Assembly (NCBI GenBank): GCA_017450025.1
Contig: JAFSYJ010000027.1
Coordinates: forward strand, 18,283 to 82,282
Reading direction: 5' to 3'
Length of the DNA stretch: 64,000 nucleotides
Source: Clostridia bacterium
GTDB lineage: Bacteria > Bacillota > Clostridia > UMGS1883 > UMGS1540
How positions within the stretch are numbered: position 1 is the first letter of the stretch; each line of letters starts with the position of its first letter. Below the pieces are notes generated by a model. The model did not search any database. It was given only the letters and a program-made list of their open reading frames with translations, and was not told the DNA's origin. Below, piece by piece: positions 15,587 through 24,272 of this stretch. The position numbers and the translations under genes are program-made.

Positions 15587-16516
15587 TTACTGCAATATGA
15601 CTTCTATTTCTGCTTTGGCTTCTGACTGTGTTGTAATATTTTTTGGAATAACAAGCTGTGCAGAATACTTGCTTTGGGAATTTATGATCTCAAACGGCTC
15701 TGTTGAAACTTCACTCAAATCCTCCAGCGCGTCTTTTGTGCCGGTCACCTTAACTTTGTCGGGAGATACCTGTATCTCTTTAATGTTAAAATCTCCTAAA
15801 TTTGTAATATTGGCTTTGACGGGAACGGTCTTTGTGTTTAAAACGGTCAGGGTTACATCTGTATAAGTATCTGACAAGACAACATCATGGTTGTCGGTAA
15901 CAGTACCGTCTGCAAGCTTTAACTGCAATTTGACAGGAATCTTGCGGTTTGCCGTGATTTTGCTTATATCAAGCCGTGCAACGCACGATGCGATATTTTT
16001 AACTATTGATTCAGGTCCGCTTACCGTAACTTTTGTGACAGAAAGAGAGCTGCTTTCTACGGAAACATTGTCTGCGGCAGAGCCTTCATATTCCAGCTCG
16101 ACGGGTTTTTCCTCCGTTAGCAGTTTTTCGGTCTTGACTGATATGTTATACGGGTTTCTGTCAACGGCTTTGAGTCCCTGAGAAGGAAATTTTATACTGA
16201 CTGCAAGAGAATGTGCAGAATCGTTTGTAATTCCGCTCAAATCGGCAACGGCTGTTATATCGTGCGACGAAAGTGCAAAAAGTGCGTTTCGTGAGCCTTT
16301 TACCTTGACGGAAATAGTTGATGCTTCGTCATCTGTGATACGGACAAGACCCTTTTCGGCAAGAGCGTCATCGCCCTCATAAACAACGGTTACGCCATTA
16401 AACCATACCTCGATATCCGGATTTTCAACATACGCCACATAAAACCAAACTCCTATGGCGATCGCGAGGGATAAAAGTTTAAACAAAAAATCGTTGTTTT
16501 TTAATTTTTGAACCAT
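15587..16516 (-). CDS. cdaR: YbbR-domain regulator of diadenylate cyclase
   Basis: A 309-residue protein with one N-terminal membrane helix (FLFKLLSLAIAIGVWFYVAY, ~10-29) followed by YbbR repeats in the extracytoplasmic part. The repeated feature is a beta-strand pattern such as VKVKGSRNAL, VTVSGPESIV and VKVTGTKDAL, indicating three or more repeats. In other Bacillota CdaR binds CdaA and modulates c-di-AMP synthesis. Its start overlaps the end of cdaA by 16 bp, so the two are translationally coupled. Confidence 0.88.
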   Translation of the reverse strand: MVQKLKNNDFLFKLLSLAIAIGVWFYVAYVENPDIEVWFNGVTVVYEGDDALAEKGLVRITDDEASTISVKVKGSRNALFALSSHDITAVADLSGITNDSAHSLAVSIKFPSQGLKAVDRNPYNISVKTEKLLTEEKPVELEYEGSAADNVSVESSSLSVTKVTVSGPESIVKNIASCVARLDISKITANRKIPVKLQLKLADGTVTDNHDVVLSDTYTDVTLTVLNTKTVPVKANITNLGDFNIKEIQVSPDKVKVTGTKDALEDLSEVSTEPFEIINSQSKYSAQLVIPKNITTQSEAKAEIEVILQ

Positions 16517-17352
16517 TTTATTTTATCCCTCCAATTCTTGAGACCTTCTTTGGAATTTATTGTATCGTTTGTAAGAAGCTTTGTCAAAAGCCGCTTAAGT
16601 GAATCCGGAGTAAGGTTGCGCGTCATTGCACCGTCACAGGCAATAGAGATCTTGCCTGTTTCTTCACTTACGATAATAACAGCACAGTCGGAATTTTCTG
16701 TAACCCCGAGAGCGGCTCTGTGGCGTGTGCCGAGTTCGCGGCTTAATGTGTCGTTTTGCGTCAGCGGAAGTATGCATGCCGCAGAAATGATTTTGCCGTT
16801 ACGCACAACAACAGCTCCGTCATGAAGCGGAGTGTTCGGTATAAATATATTTACAAGCAGAGATGATGTAAGGTCAGCGTTAAGAGGCGTTCCCGTGTTT
16901 ATAATATCGCCGAGCTTTGTGCCGCGCTCACATACGATAAGCGCACCGATTTTTTCACGGGACATATATGCCGCCGCGTCTGTAATTTCATAAATTTCAC
17001 GCTCTACATCTTCAGAATTATCTATAAAAAGAGTGCCGATACTGCTTCTGCCAACCTTTTCAAGCGCGCGGCGGAGTTCGGGCTGGAACACAACAAGAAG
17101 CGCAACAAGTCCTACCTGCATCGTGTTGCGCAGAATATAGCTCATCGTATTAAATTTTAGCCAATGGCAGATAATAGTTGTCAGAAGAAGAATAACTATA
17201 CCCTTGACAAGCTGACCTGCGCGCGTTTCGCGCACAAGCTTGATGCCCTTATAAAATATAAATGCGACTAAAATGATGTCAAGAAAATCCGAGATTCTAA
17301 AAATGGAAAAAAACTTTTTGATACCCTCAAATATTTCGTTTAAATACGGCAA
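16501..17352 (-). CDS. cdaA: Membrane diadenylate cyclase CdaA
   Basis: A 283-residue protein with three N-terminal membrane helices and a DisA_N (DAC) domain that joins two ATP into c-di-AMP, a messenger for potassium and wall homeostasis. The catalytic motifs DGA (HDGAVVV) and RHR (GTRHRAALG) are intact. The start is a TTG at 17352 with AAAGGA 10 bp upstream. The ATG that overlaps this site is in another frame and runs into a stop after 11 codons. First gene of cdaA-cdaR-ogg. Confidence 0.92.
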   Translation of the reverse strand: MPYLNEIFEGIKKFFSIFRISDFLDIILVAFIFYKGIKLVRETRAGQLVKGIVILLLTTIICHWLKFNTMSYILRNTMQVGLVALLVVFQPELRRALEKVGRSSIGTLFIDNSEDVEREIYEITDAAAYMSREKIGALIVCERGTKLGDIINTGTPLNADLTSSLLVNIFIPNTPLHDGAVVVRNGKIISAACILPLTQNDTLSRELGTRHRAALGVTENSDCAVIIVSEETGKISIACDGAMTRNLTPDSLKRLLTKLLTNDTINSKEGLKNWRDKIKWFKN

Positions 17353-17478
17353 TAAGTATCATTCCTTTATGTAAATTTAACTAAATTATACTACAATTCT
17401 ATTATACAACAAAATGTATATAAAAATAAAGGGCATTTTTGCAAAAAAATATTAAAAATTTGTTACAAACAAAGAGTA

Positions 17479-17507
17479 TTGACAAAAACACAAAAAAACT
17501 ATAAAAT
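17479..17507 (+). promoter_or_regulatory. Promoter for the thiI-containing operon
   Basis: TTGACA (17479-17484), 17 bp, TAAAAT (17502-17507); 26 bp before the ATG at 17534. Confidence 0.7.
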
Positions 17508-17533
17508 GTATTGTGCAGAAAGGAGTACATCTT

Positions 17534-17893
17534 ATGGACCGGGACAAATTGACAAAGCGTCAGGCAATTGAACAGGAAATAAGCGAAATCGTACTTTCCG
17601 ACAGAAAAGCTATCTTAAAAGATAATTTGCTCCGTCGCCGCGCAAGGCTCGGTCATCTGCAAAAGGGAGACCGTATTTTGCTATATGAGTTTTTTAAAAA
17701 CCGTAAAAAAGAGCATAATGACGACGATGACTTTCTTTACCGCATAGTTGAAGGAAAAATAATTCAGGTCACGCGAAGCGGTTTTTTTATTGAAGGGCGT
17801 ACAAGCAGAGGAAATTCCGTTTGTGAATATGTCAACAAAGCACACATCATAAACGGTACGGTACGCCTCGTAGCAAAAGAAAAGAAGGACTGA
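17534..17893 (+). CDS. Uncharacterised 119-residue cytoplasmic protein
   Basis: I do not recognise this protein. The N-terminal ~50 residues form a charged helix (KLTKRQAIEQEISEIVLSDR), then comes a KKEHNDDDD loop and a C-terminal beta-rich segment (RIVEGKIIQVTRSGFFIEG... NKAHIINGTVRLVA) that could be a small barrel. It has no membrane segment, no signal peptide and no Cys cluster. Start ATG has GAAAGGAG 9 bp upstream. It is the first gene of an operon with cysteine desulfurase, thiI and pncC, starting 5 bp before the desulfurase, so a link to tRNA thiolation or Fe-S supply is conceivable but unproven. Confidence 0.75.
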   Translation: MDRDKLTKRQAIEQEISEIVLSDRKAILKDNLLRRRARLGHLQKGDRILLYEFFKNRKKEHNDDDDFLYRIVEGKIIQVTRSGFFIEGRTSRGNSVCEYVNKAHIINGTVRLVAKEKKD

Positions 17894-17898
17894 TTTTT

Positions 17899-19023
17899 TT
17901 GATATATTTTGACAATGCCGCTACAACCATGCCGTGCGATGCGGCGGTTTCGGCTGCGATGACGGGGCTTTGCACTTTTTTTGCCAATCCCGCGTCGCGC
18001 CACGCAGAAGGCGTAAGGGCATCTGCAGAGCTTAAAAAGGCACGAGAAGCAACGGCAAAAGCCTTGCATACAGAGCCTGAAAATATAATTTTTACAAACA
18101 GCGGAACGCAGGCGGACAATATTGCCGTTCTGGGCGGTGCAAAAAAGGGCGTAGGTAAGCACGCTGTCACAACAGCCATCGAGCATCCCGCGGTATTGAA
18201 CTGCTTTAAGGCGCTTGAAGAAAAAGGCTTTGATGTAACATATATAACACCCGAAAAAGACGGCAGAATAACAGAAGAATCCATACGCAGCGCGTTGAGA
18301 AGCGACACATCGTTTGTCAGCATTATGGCAATAAATAACGAAACGGGCGCTGTAATGCCGGTAGAACATATAAAAAGGCACATAAGCTCAATTTGTCCGC
18401 GCGCGCTTTTTCATACAGACGCTGTTCAGGCATTCGGCAAAAAGGAACTTTTTCCCGAAGAATGGGGAGTTGATTTACTCAGCATAAGCGGTCATAAGAT
18501 ACACGCACCTAAAGGCGTGGGGGCTTTGTATATAAGAAAAGGAGTGTCGCTCGGGCAGGTGATGTACGGCGGCGGTCAGGAGCGAGGAATTTATTCAGGC
18601 ACGCACGATTTGGCAGCTATTATGGGACTTGCGGCAGCGTGCGGAGAAATCAAATACGACTGTGAAAATGTTTCCGAGATAAACCGTTATATCAGGCATG
18701 AAGCGGCTCAAATCGACGGAGCGGTTATAAACAGTCCAACTGACGCGTCGGATTATGTTTTAAACATCTCGTTTGGCAATATCCCGTCAGAGGTAATATT
18801 GAACGCTTTGTCCGACAGAGGGATCTGCGTTTCGTCAGGCTCTGCCTGCGCTTCCAATATGAGCGGCGAAAGTCATGTATTAAAAGCTGCGGGACAGAAT
18901 TACAAAAGTGCGATACGCTTTAGCTTTTCAAGATACAATACTATTGAAGAAGCAAAATGTCTGATAGGCGTACTTAAAGAGGTTATACCTATCCTTAATT
19001 TTGCGGTCAGAGGTAAAAAATGA
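17899..19023 (+). CDS. Cysteine desulfurase (NifS/IscS family)
   Basis: A 374-residue PLP enzyme that takes sulfur from cysteine as a persulfide. It has YFDNAATT at the N-terminus, HTDAVQAFGK, the PLP-binding Lys in SGHKIHAPKG, and the catalytic Cys in SSGSACAS. The loop around this Cys is of the longer, group I (IscS/NifS) type. Start is TTG at 17899 with AAGGA ~9 bp upstream. Its stop overlaps the ATG of thiI, so it is the likely sulfur donor dedicated to ThiI, as with NifZ in Bacillus. Confidence 0.9.
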   Translation: MIYFDNAATTMPCDAAVSAAMTGLCTFFANPASRHAEGVRASAELKKAREATAKALHTEPENIIFTNSGTQADNIAVLGGAKKGVGKHAVTTAIEHPAVLNCFKALEEKGFDVTYITPEKDGRITEESIRSALRSDTSFVSIMAINNETGAVMPVEHIKRHISSICPRALFHTDAVQAFGKKELFPEEWGVDLLSISGHKIHAPKGVGALYIRKGVSLGQVMYGGGQERGIYSGTHDLAAIMGLAAACGEIKYDCENVSEINRYIRHEAAQIDGAVINSPTDASDYVLNISFGNIPSEVILNALSDRGICVSSGSACASNMSGESHVLKAAGQNYKSAIRFSFSRYNTIEEAKCLIGVLKEVIPILNFAVRGKK

Positions 19024-20195
19024 ATGAAATTATACTTATAAAATACGGTGAAATTATTTTAAAAGGTCTGAACAGGCATATTTTTGAAGACAAGCTCGTA
19101 AACAATATCAAAAATGTTGCCGGAGACAGCGCAAAGGTTTACAAATCACGCGCAACGCTTTATGCCGAGCCCTTTGAGGGCAGCAATATTGAACTTATCG
19201 TAAGCAGGATACGGAAGGTCTTTGGCGTTGTCAGCGTTACAAGAGCGGCTGTCAGTGGCAGAGAGTTAGACGATATAGCTCAAAATGCGTGTGCATATCT
19301 TGAAAAGACTTTAACTGACGCAAAAACATTTAAGGTTGAGACAAAAAGAGCCGACAAATCATATCCCATAAAGTCGCCCGAAATAAGCCGTGAAATAGGC
19401 GGCGCTATTTTGTCCGCTTATCCGCATCTTAAGGTAGATGTTATAAATCCGCAGGTGCAGGTCAATATAGAAGTCAGGGAAAACGGTGCGTATATTTATG
19501 CCGATTCTGAAAAATTGAGCGGTCCGGGCGGGTTGCCCACAGGAAGCAGTGCAAAGGCTTTGCTTTTACTGTCAGGCGGTATCGACAGCCCCGTCGCAGG
19601 CTATATGATAGGCAAAAGAGGCGCTGTTATTGAGGGTATTCACTTTTTCTCGCCTCCTTTTACAAGCGATGCGGCAAAGCAAAAGGTGCTTGATTTGGCG
19701 CAGATATTAACAGGATATACAGGCGCGATGAAGGTCCATATAGTGCCATTTACAAAGCCGCAGCTTAAAATGAGAGAAAATTGCCCCGAGGAGCATCTAA
19801 CACTTATAATGCGCCGTATGATGATGAAGATTTCGAGCATCATTGCAAAGCGTGAAAACGCGGCGTGCCTTGTGACGGGAGAATCACTTGGGCAGGTCGC
19901 AAGCCAAACGATAGAGGCACTCGGCGTTACAGATGACGCGGCCGACAGGCTTTGTTTAAGGCCGCTTATCGGTATGGACAAAGAGGAAATAGTTGCCATT
20001 GCAAAAAACATCGGGACATTCGATACTTCGATTTTGCCGTATGAGGACTGCTGTACGGTGTTTGTTCCGCGCCACCCTACTACAAGACCGAAGCTTGAAT
20101 CAATAAAGCAGAGCGAATCAAATCTGGATTTTGACGCACTTGTCAAAGAAGCAATAGATGGAACAGAAACAGTAATTATAGAGCCGAAAAGGTGA
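19020..20195 (+). CDS. thiI: tRNA 4-thiouridine synthase ThiI
   Basis: A 391-residue protein that adenylates tRNA uridine-8 and replaces oxygen by sulfur; it may also serve thiazole synthesis. It has a ferredoxin-like/THUMP N-terminal region (~1-165) and a PP-loop ATP pyrophosphatase (LLLLSGGIDSPVAGYM, ~181-196). CLVTGESLGQVASQT and EDCCTVFVPRHP are also typical. The C-terminal rhodanese domain found in enterobacterial ThiI is absent, the normal short form in Bacillota. ATGA overlap with the desulfurase gene. Confidence 0.93.
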   Translation: MNEIILIKYGEIILKGLNRHIFEDKLVNNIKNVAGDSAKVYKSRATLYAEPFEGSNIELIVSRIRKVFGVVSVTRAAVSGRELDDIAQNACAYLEKTLTDAKTFKVETKRADKSYPIKSPEISREIGGAILSAYPHLKVDVINPQVQVNIEVRENGAYIYADSEKLSGPGGLPTGSSAKALLLLSGGIDSPVAGYMIGKRGAVIEGIHFFSPPFTSDAAKQKVLDLAQILTGYTGAMKVHIVPFTKPQLKMRENCPEEHLTLIMRRMMMKISSIIAKRENAACLVTGESLGQVASQTIEALGVTDDAADRLCLRPLIGMDKEEIVAIAKNIGTFDTSILPYEDCCTVFVPRHPTTRPKLESIKQSESNLDFDALVKEAIDGTETVIIEPKR

Positions 20196-20199
20196 AAAT

Positions 20200-20661
20200 A
20201 TGAACATAGTTGAAAAACTTTCCGAAAAAGGATTGACGCTTTCAGTTGTTGAGTCTTGTACGGGCGGCAAGGTTGCGGCGTATATTACGGACTTTGCAGG
20301 CTCGTCAGAGGTCTTTACCGAAGGCGTTGTGACCTACGCCAATGAAGCAAAGGTGCGCCTGGGCGTGCCTGAAGATATTATAAATAAATACGGTGCGGTA
20401 AGCGCCGAATGTGCAAAAGAAATGGCAAGCGCCGTAAAGCGCAGAACAGGCAGCAATATTGCCGTATCGACAACGGGCATAGCAGGGCCCGGCGGCGGAA
20501 CTGACGAAAAGCCCGTAGGACTTGTTTATTCGTGTATTCTGACTGACAAAAGCGAGAAAATTTATAAATTTAATTTTGACGGCAGCCGTTCTGATGTCAG
20601 AAACAAAACTGTAGAAGCAGTAGTCAATAATATTATGGATACCGTTGAAAGAGATTATTAA
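20200..20661 (+). CDS. pncC: Nicotinamide-nucleotide amidohydrolase (CinA C-terminal domain)
   Basis: A 153-residue stand-alone CinA C-terminal domain, which deamidates nicotinamide mononucleotide to nicotinate mononucleotide in NAD recycling. Key segments are VESCTGGKVAAYITD, GSSEVFTEGVVTYANEAK and STTGIAGPGGGTDEKPVGLVY. The N-terminal ADP-ribose pyrophosphatase (COG1058) domain of full-length CinA is missing. Four bp after thiI; last gene of the operon. Confidence 0.88.
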   Translation: MNIVEKLSEKGLTLSVVESCTGGKVAAYITDFAGSSEVFTEGVVTYANEAKVRLGVPEDIINKYGAVSAECAKEMASAVKRRTGSNIAVSTTGIAGPGGGTDEKPVGLVYSCILTDKSEKIYKFNFDGSRSDVRNKTVEAVVNNIMDTVERDY

Positions 20662-20701
20662 ATTTTAAAGACGATAAATTCCGTGTAAAGGAGCAGAAAA
20701 T

Positions 20702-22867
20702 ATGGACAATCCGCCAATTAAACAAAATATAACGGCAACGCTTGAAGAAAACTATATGCCGTATGCTATGAGCGTCATAATTTCACGCGCAATTCCCGAA
20801 ATTGACGGATTTAAGCCGTCGCACAGAAAGCTTCTTTATACAATGTATAAAATGGGGCTTTTAAACGGCGCAAAAACAAAGTCCGCAAATGTTGTCGGGC
20901 AGACAATGAAGTTAAACCCGCACGGAGATATGGCAATTTACGAAACTATGGTGAGAATGACGCGCGCAAACGGCGCACTTTTGTATCCGTATGTTGATTC
21001 AAAAGGTAACTTCGGTAAGCAGTATTCGCGCGATATGGCTTTTGCGGCAGCGAGATATACCGAGGTCAAGCTTGAGGATATTTGCCGCGTTGTGTTTACA
21101 GATATTGACAAGGACACCGTTGAATTCCAAGACAACTACGACGCCACAATGAAAGAGCCTGTTATGCTGCCTGTTGCGTTCCCTGCTATTTTGGCAAATC
21201 CAAATCAGGGTATTGCCGTAGGTATGGCAAGCAATATTTGCAGCTTTAATATGGGCGAGCTTTGCGAGACCGCGTCGCAGCTTATCAAAGACCCTAATAC
21301 TGATATTATGGAAACCTTGAAGGCACCTGACTTCCCAACAGGCGGTTATATAATTTACAACCGTGATGAAATGAGACAGATTTACGAGACGGGGCGTGGA
21401 AGCTTTAAAATCAGGTCAAAATACAAATACGACAAAAAAAATAATTGTATTGAGGTCTATGAAATTCCATATACTACTACTTGTGAGGCGATTATCGACA
21501 AGCTTATTGAGCTTATAAAAGCAGGCAAGGTAAAAGAAATCGCAGATATACGCGACGAAACTGACTTGAACGGACTTAAGCTTACGCTTGACCTTAAAAA
21601 GGGCGTTGACCCCGAAAAGCTCATGACAAAGCTCTACAAAGTAACTCCGTTTGAGGATTCTTTCGGCTGTAATTTCAATATTTTGATAAACGGTGTTCCG
21701 AGAGTTATGGGCATTAAAGAAATTCTGAACGAATGGACATTGTTCAGAGCAGAATGTGTTAAGCGGGGGATAGCTTTTGATATAAAGAAAAAGAGTGAGA
21801 AGCTTCACCTTTTGCTCGGACTTAAAAAAATTCTGCTTGATATTGACAAAGCAATTCGAATTATAAGAAACACCGAAGATGACGATATGGTTGTACCAAA
21901 TCTTATGTCGGGATTCGGTATAGACGAGTTGCAGGCAGAATTCGTGGCGGAAATAAAGCTCCGCAACTTAAATAAGCAGTATATAATTAAAAGGACAGAT
22001 GAAGTAGATTCCCTGACCGAAGAAATTAAAAAGCTCGAGGATATTTATAAGAGCGACAGAAAGGTGCGCTCTCTTATAGTCAAGGAGCTTGGCGAAATAT
22101 CAAAAAAATACGGCTCGGAAAGAAAATCCGAAATAATAAGCGGCGGAGAGCTTGAGGACTACAAAGAAGAACAGTTTATCGAAGACTACAACTTAAAGGT
22201 ACTCCTGACAAAGGACAATTATTTCAAAAAAATCTCACTTGTTTCATTAAGAAGCGCCTCGGAACAAAAAATTAAAGAAGGCGACAAGATAATTGCCGAA
22301 TTTGACAGCGTGAACAGGGCAGATCTGATACTATTTACCGACAGGCAAAATGTATATAAGGCAAGATTATTTGAAATGAACGACTGCAAAGCAAGCTCAT
22401 GGGGTGAATATCTGCCAAATGTTTTATCAATGGAGCCTGACGAAAAGGTATTGTATATGGTGCCTACGGAAAACTACAAGGGCAATATGATTTTTGCATT
22501 TGAAAACGGCAAAATCGCAAAGGTTCCGCTTGAAGCATATATGACAAAGCAAAACCGCAAAAAGCTTATGAATGCGTTCAGCGACAAGTCGCCAATTGCA
22601 GGGATTTTATATACGGAGACGGAAACCGATATTGTAACATACAGCAACGCGGGAAAGAGACTTGTGTTAAATACCGATAAAATACCGCTTAAAACAACGC
22701 GTAACACGCAGGGCGTATTTATTATGAAGCTTAAAAAAGGCAGCGTAATGAACGGCGCGAAGCTGCTTTCCGAATCGGGACTTGAAAACCCCGAAAGCTA
22801 CCGCGCGCGCAATTTGCCGTCGAGCGGTTACTATGACAAAGAGGAGTCACAAATTTCAATATTTTGA
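20702..22867 (+). CDS. parC: DNA topoisomerase IV / gyrase subunit A-like protein
   Basis: A 721-residue type IIA topoisomerase A subunit. The N-terminal breakage-reunion domain includes YAMSVIISRAIPEIDGFKPS and the active-site Tyr in FAAARYTEVKLED; then a tower and coiled coil (~395-480, NLNKQYIIKRTDEVDSLTEE) and a degenerate C-terminal beta-pinwheel. GyrA-box-like motifs are not evident, which points to ParC-type relaxing/decatenating activity rather than supercoiling. Its B subunit is probably the ParE-like protein at 7033-8997, encoded 11.7 kb away on the other strand. AAGGAG lies 8 bp before ATG. Confidence 0.85.
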   Translation: MDNPPIKQNITATLEENYMPYAMSVIISRAIPEIDGFKPSHRKLLYTMYKMGLLNGAKTKSANVVGQTMKLNPHGDMAIYETMVRMTRANGALLYPYVDSKGNFGKQYSRDMAFAAARYTEVKLEDICRVVFTDIDKDTVEFQDNYDATMKEPVMLPVAFPAILANPNQGIAVGMASNICSFNMGELCETASQLIKDPNTDIMETLKAPDFPTGGYIIYNRDEMRQIYETGRGSFKIRSKYKYDKKNNCIEVYEIPYTTTCEAIIDKLIELIKAGKVKEIADIRDETDLNGLKLTLDLKKGVDPEKLMTKLYKVTPFEDSFGCNFNILINGVPRVMGIKEILNEWTLFRAECVKRGIAFDIKKKSEKLHLLLGLKKILLDIDKAIRIIRNTEDDDMVVPNLMSGFGIDELQAEFVAEIKLRNLNKQYIIKRTDEVDSLTEEIKKLEDIYKSDRKVRSLIVKELGEISKKYGSERKSEIISGGELEDYKEEQFIEDYNLKVLLTKDNYFKKISLVSLRSASEQKIKEGDKIIAEFDSVNRADLILFTDRQNVYKARLFEMNDCKASSWGEYLPNVLSMEPDEKVLYMVPTENYKGNMIFAFENGKIAKVPLEAYMTKQNRKKLMNAFSDKSPIAGILYTETETDIVTYSNAGKRLVLNTDKIPLKTTRNTQGVFIMKLKKGSVMNGAKLLSESGLENPESYRARNLPSSGYYDKEESQISIF

Positions 22868-22885
22868 TTGAGGGAGTGAGTAAAT

Positions 22886-23323
22886 ATGAGTGAAATTATG
22901 ATTTTCTGGCTGGCACTTGCAGTTGTGGCGCTTGTTATTGAAATGGCGACAGTTAATCTTGTTTCGATATGGTTTGTAGCCGGCGCTGTTGCGGCGTTTG
23001 TCGCGGCACTTTTCGGGGCTGCATTGAGCGTACAGATCGGAATTTTTGTGCTGGTGACGGCTATCCTGCTTATTTTTACTATGCCTGCCGCAAGAAGGCT
23101 GCTTCAAAATTCCAAACAGGCTACAAATTCCGACAGAATAATCGGACAGGAGGCTGTTGTGACAGAAGAAATCGACAATATAAAAGGTACAGGGCAGGTA
23201 AAGGTTTTGGGAAATATTTGGTCGGCAACATCTTTTGATAACACCGTGATCCCAAAAGGAAGCAAAGTAACGGTAGATTCAATAAGCGGCGTTAAGGCCG
23301 TTGTAAAAATTGATAAGGAGTGA
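22886..23323 (+). CDS. NfeD-like membrane protein
   Basis: A 145-residue protein with two or three membrane helices (~5-75) and a C-terminal OB-fold (~85-145; GQEAVVTEEIDNIKGTGQVKVLG and SKVTVDSISGVKAVV). This is the short NfeD1b form that is almost always encoded next to an SPFH protein. The pair is thought to organise membrane microdomains. It ends 5 bp before the ATG of the SPFH gene. Confidence 0.88.
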   Translation: MSEIMIFWLALAVVALVIEMATVNLVSIWFVAGAVAAFVAALFGAALSVQIGIFVLVTAILLIFTMPAARRLLQNSKQATNSDRIIGQEAVVTEEIDNIKGTGQVKVLGNIWSATSFDNTVIPKGSKVTVDSISGVKAVVKIDKE

Positions 23324-23328
23324 GTTTT

Positions 23329-24219
23329 ATGTTGGCATTGTATATTTTGATTATCTTGGCTATTCTTGTAATAGTTGCAAACATTAAGATCGTACCGCAG
23401 GCATATGCATTTATTATTGAACGCTTTGGTGCATATCATGTAACATGGAATGTGGGTCTGCATTTTAAAGTGCCGGTTTTGGAAAAGGTCGCAAAAAAGG
23501 TGAATCTTAAGGAACAGGTCGTTGACTTTGAACCGCAGGGCGTTATCACAAAGGATAATGTAACTATGCAGATCGATACAGTCGTATTCTTTCAGATAAC
23601 AGACCCGAAGCTTTTTGCTTACGGTGTTGAACGCCCGATGATGGCAATTGAAAACCTGACGGCGACAACTCTGCGTAATATCATAGGCGATATGGAGCTT
23701 GATGAAACGCTTACATCAAGGGATATTGTAAATACGCGTATGCGTTCTATTCTTGACGAGGCGACTGACCCGTGGGGTATTAAGATAAACCGCGTCGAGC
23801 TGAAAAATATTATTCCTCCGCGTGAGATACAGGATTCGATGGAACGCCAGATGAAGGCGGAGCGTGAACGCCGCGAGGCTATTTTAAGAGCGGAGGGTGA
23901 GAAAAAGTCCGCTATCCTGGTAGCTGAGGGCGAAAAGGAATCGGCAATTTTAAGAGCAGAAGCCGCAAGAGAGTCTGCCATAAGACAGGCAGAGGGTGAA
24001 GCTGAAGCTATAATTAAGGTTCAGACGGCTATTGCAGAGGGAATAAAGCTTGTAAACGAAGCAAACCCGAGCAAGGGTACGCTTACACTGCGCAGCTTTG
24101 AAGCACTTGAAAAGGTTTCCGAGGGCAAGGCTACGAAGCTGATTATTCCTTCGGAAATACAGAGCCTTGCAGGGCTTGCAGGAGCGCTTAAAGAAACAGT
24201 AACAGAAGATAAAAAGTAA
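23329..24219 (+). CDS. SPFH/band 7 (paraslipin-type) protein
   Basis: A 296-residue membrane-anchored protein: one N-terminal helix (~3-22, LYILIILAILVIVANI), an SPFH domain (~25-190; PQAYAFIIERFG, VDFEPQGVITKDNV) and a long Ala/Glu coiled coil (AEGEKKSAILVAEGEKESAI, ~190-250). Members oligomerise on membranes and partner with NfeD proteins. The ATG at 23329 has AAGGAG 8 bp upstream; a GTG at 23320 overlaps that site and is unlikely. Confidence 0.9.
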   Translation: MLALYILIILAILVIVANIKIVPQAYAFIIERFGAYHVTWNVGLHFKVPVLEKVAKKVNLKEQVVDFEPQGVITKDNVTMQIDTVVFFQITDPKLFAYGVERPMMAIENLTATTLRNIIGDMELDETLTSRDIVNTRMRSILDEATDPWGIKINRVELKNIIPPREIQDSMERQMKAERERREAILRAEGEKKSAILVAEGEKESAILRAEAARESAIRQAEGEAEAIIKVQTAIAEGIKLVNEANPSKGTLTLRSFEALEKVSEGKATKLIIPSEIQSLAGLAGALKETVTEDKK

Positions 24220-24228
24220 TTATACAGA

Positions 24229-24258
24229 TAACCCCCGATTTTAATAAATCGGGGGTTA
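24229..24258. terminator. Bidirectional terminator
   Basis: TAACCCCCGATTT and AATCGGGGGTTA pair across a short AT loop, between the convergent SPFH and HAD genes; T-rich on the plus side (ATATTTTGT). Confidence 0.8.
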
Positions 24259-24272
24259 ATATTTTGTATAAA

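Noticed and set aside
17764..18381. Two overlapping minus-strand frames of 178-205 codons
   Set aside because: Antisense to the cysteine desulfurase gene, whose catalytic motifs are intact; no promoter or ribosome site for the minus frames.
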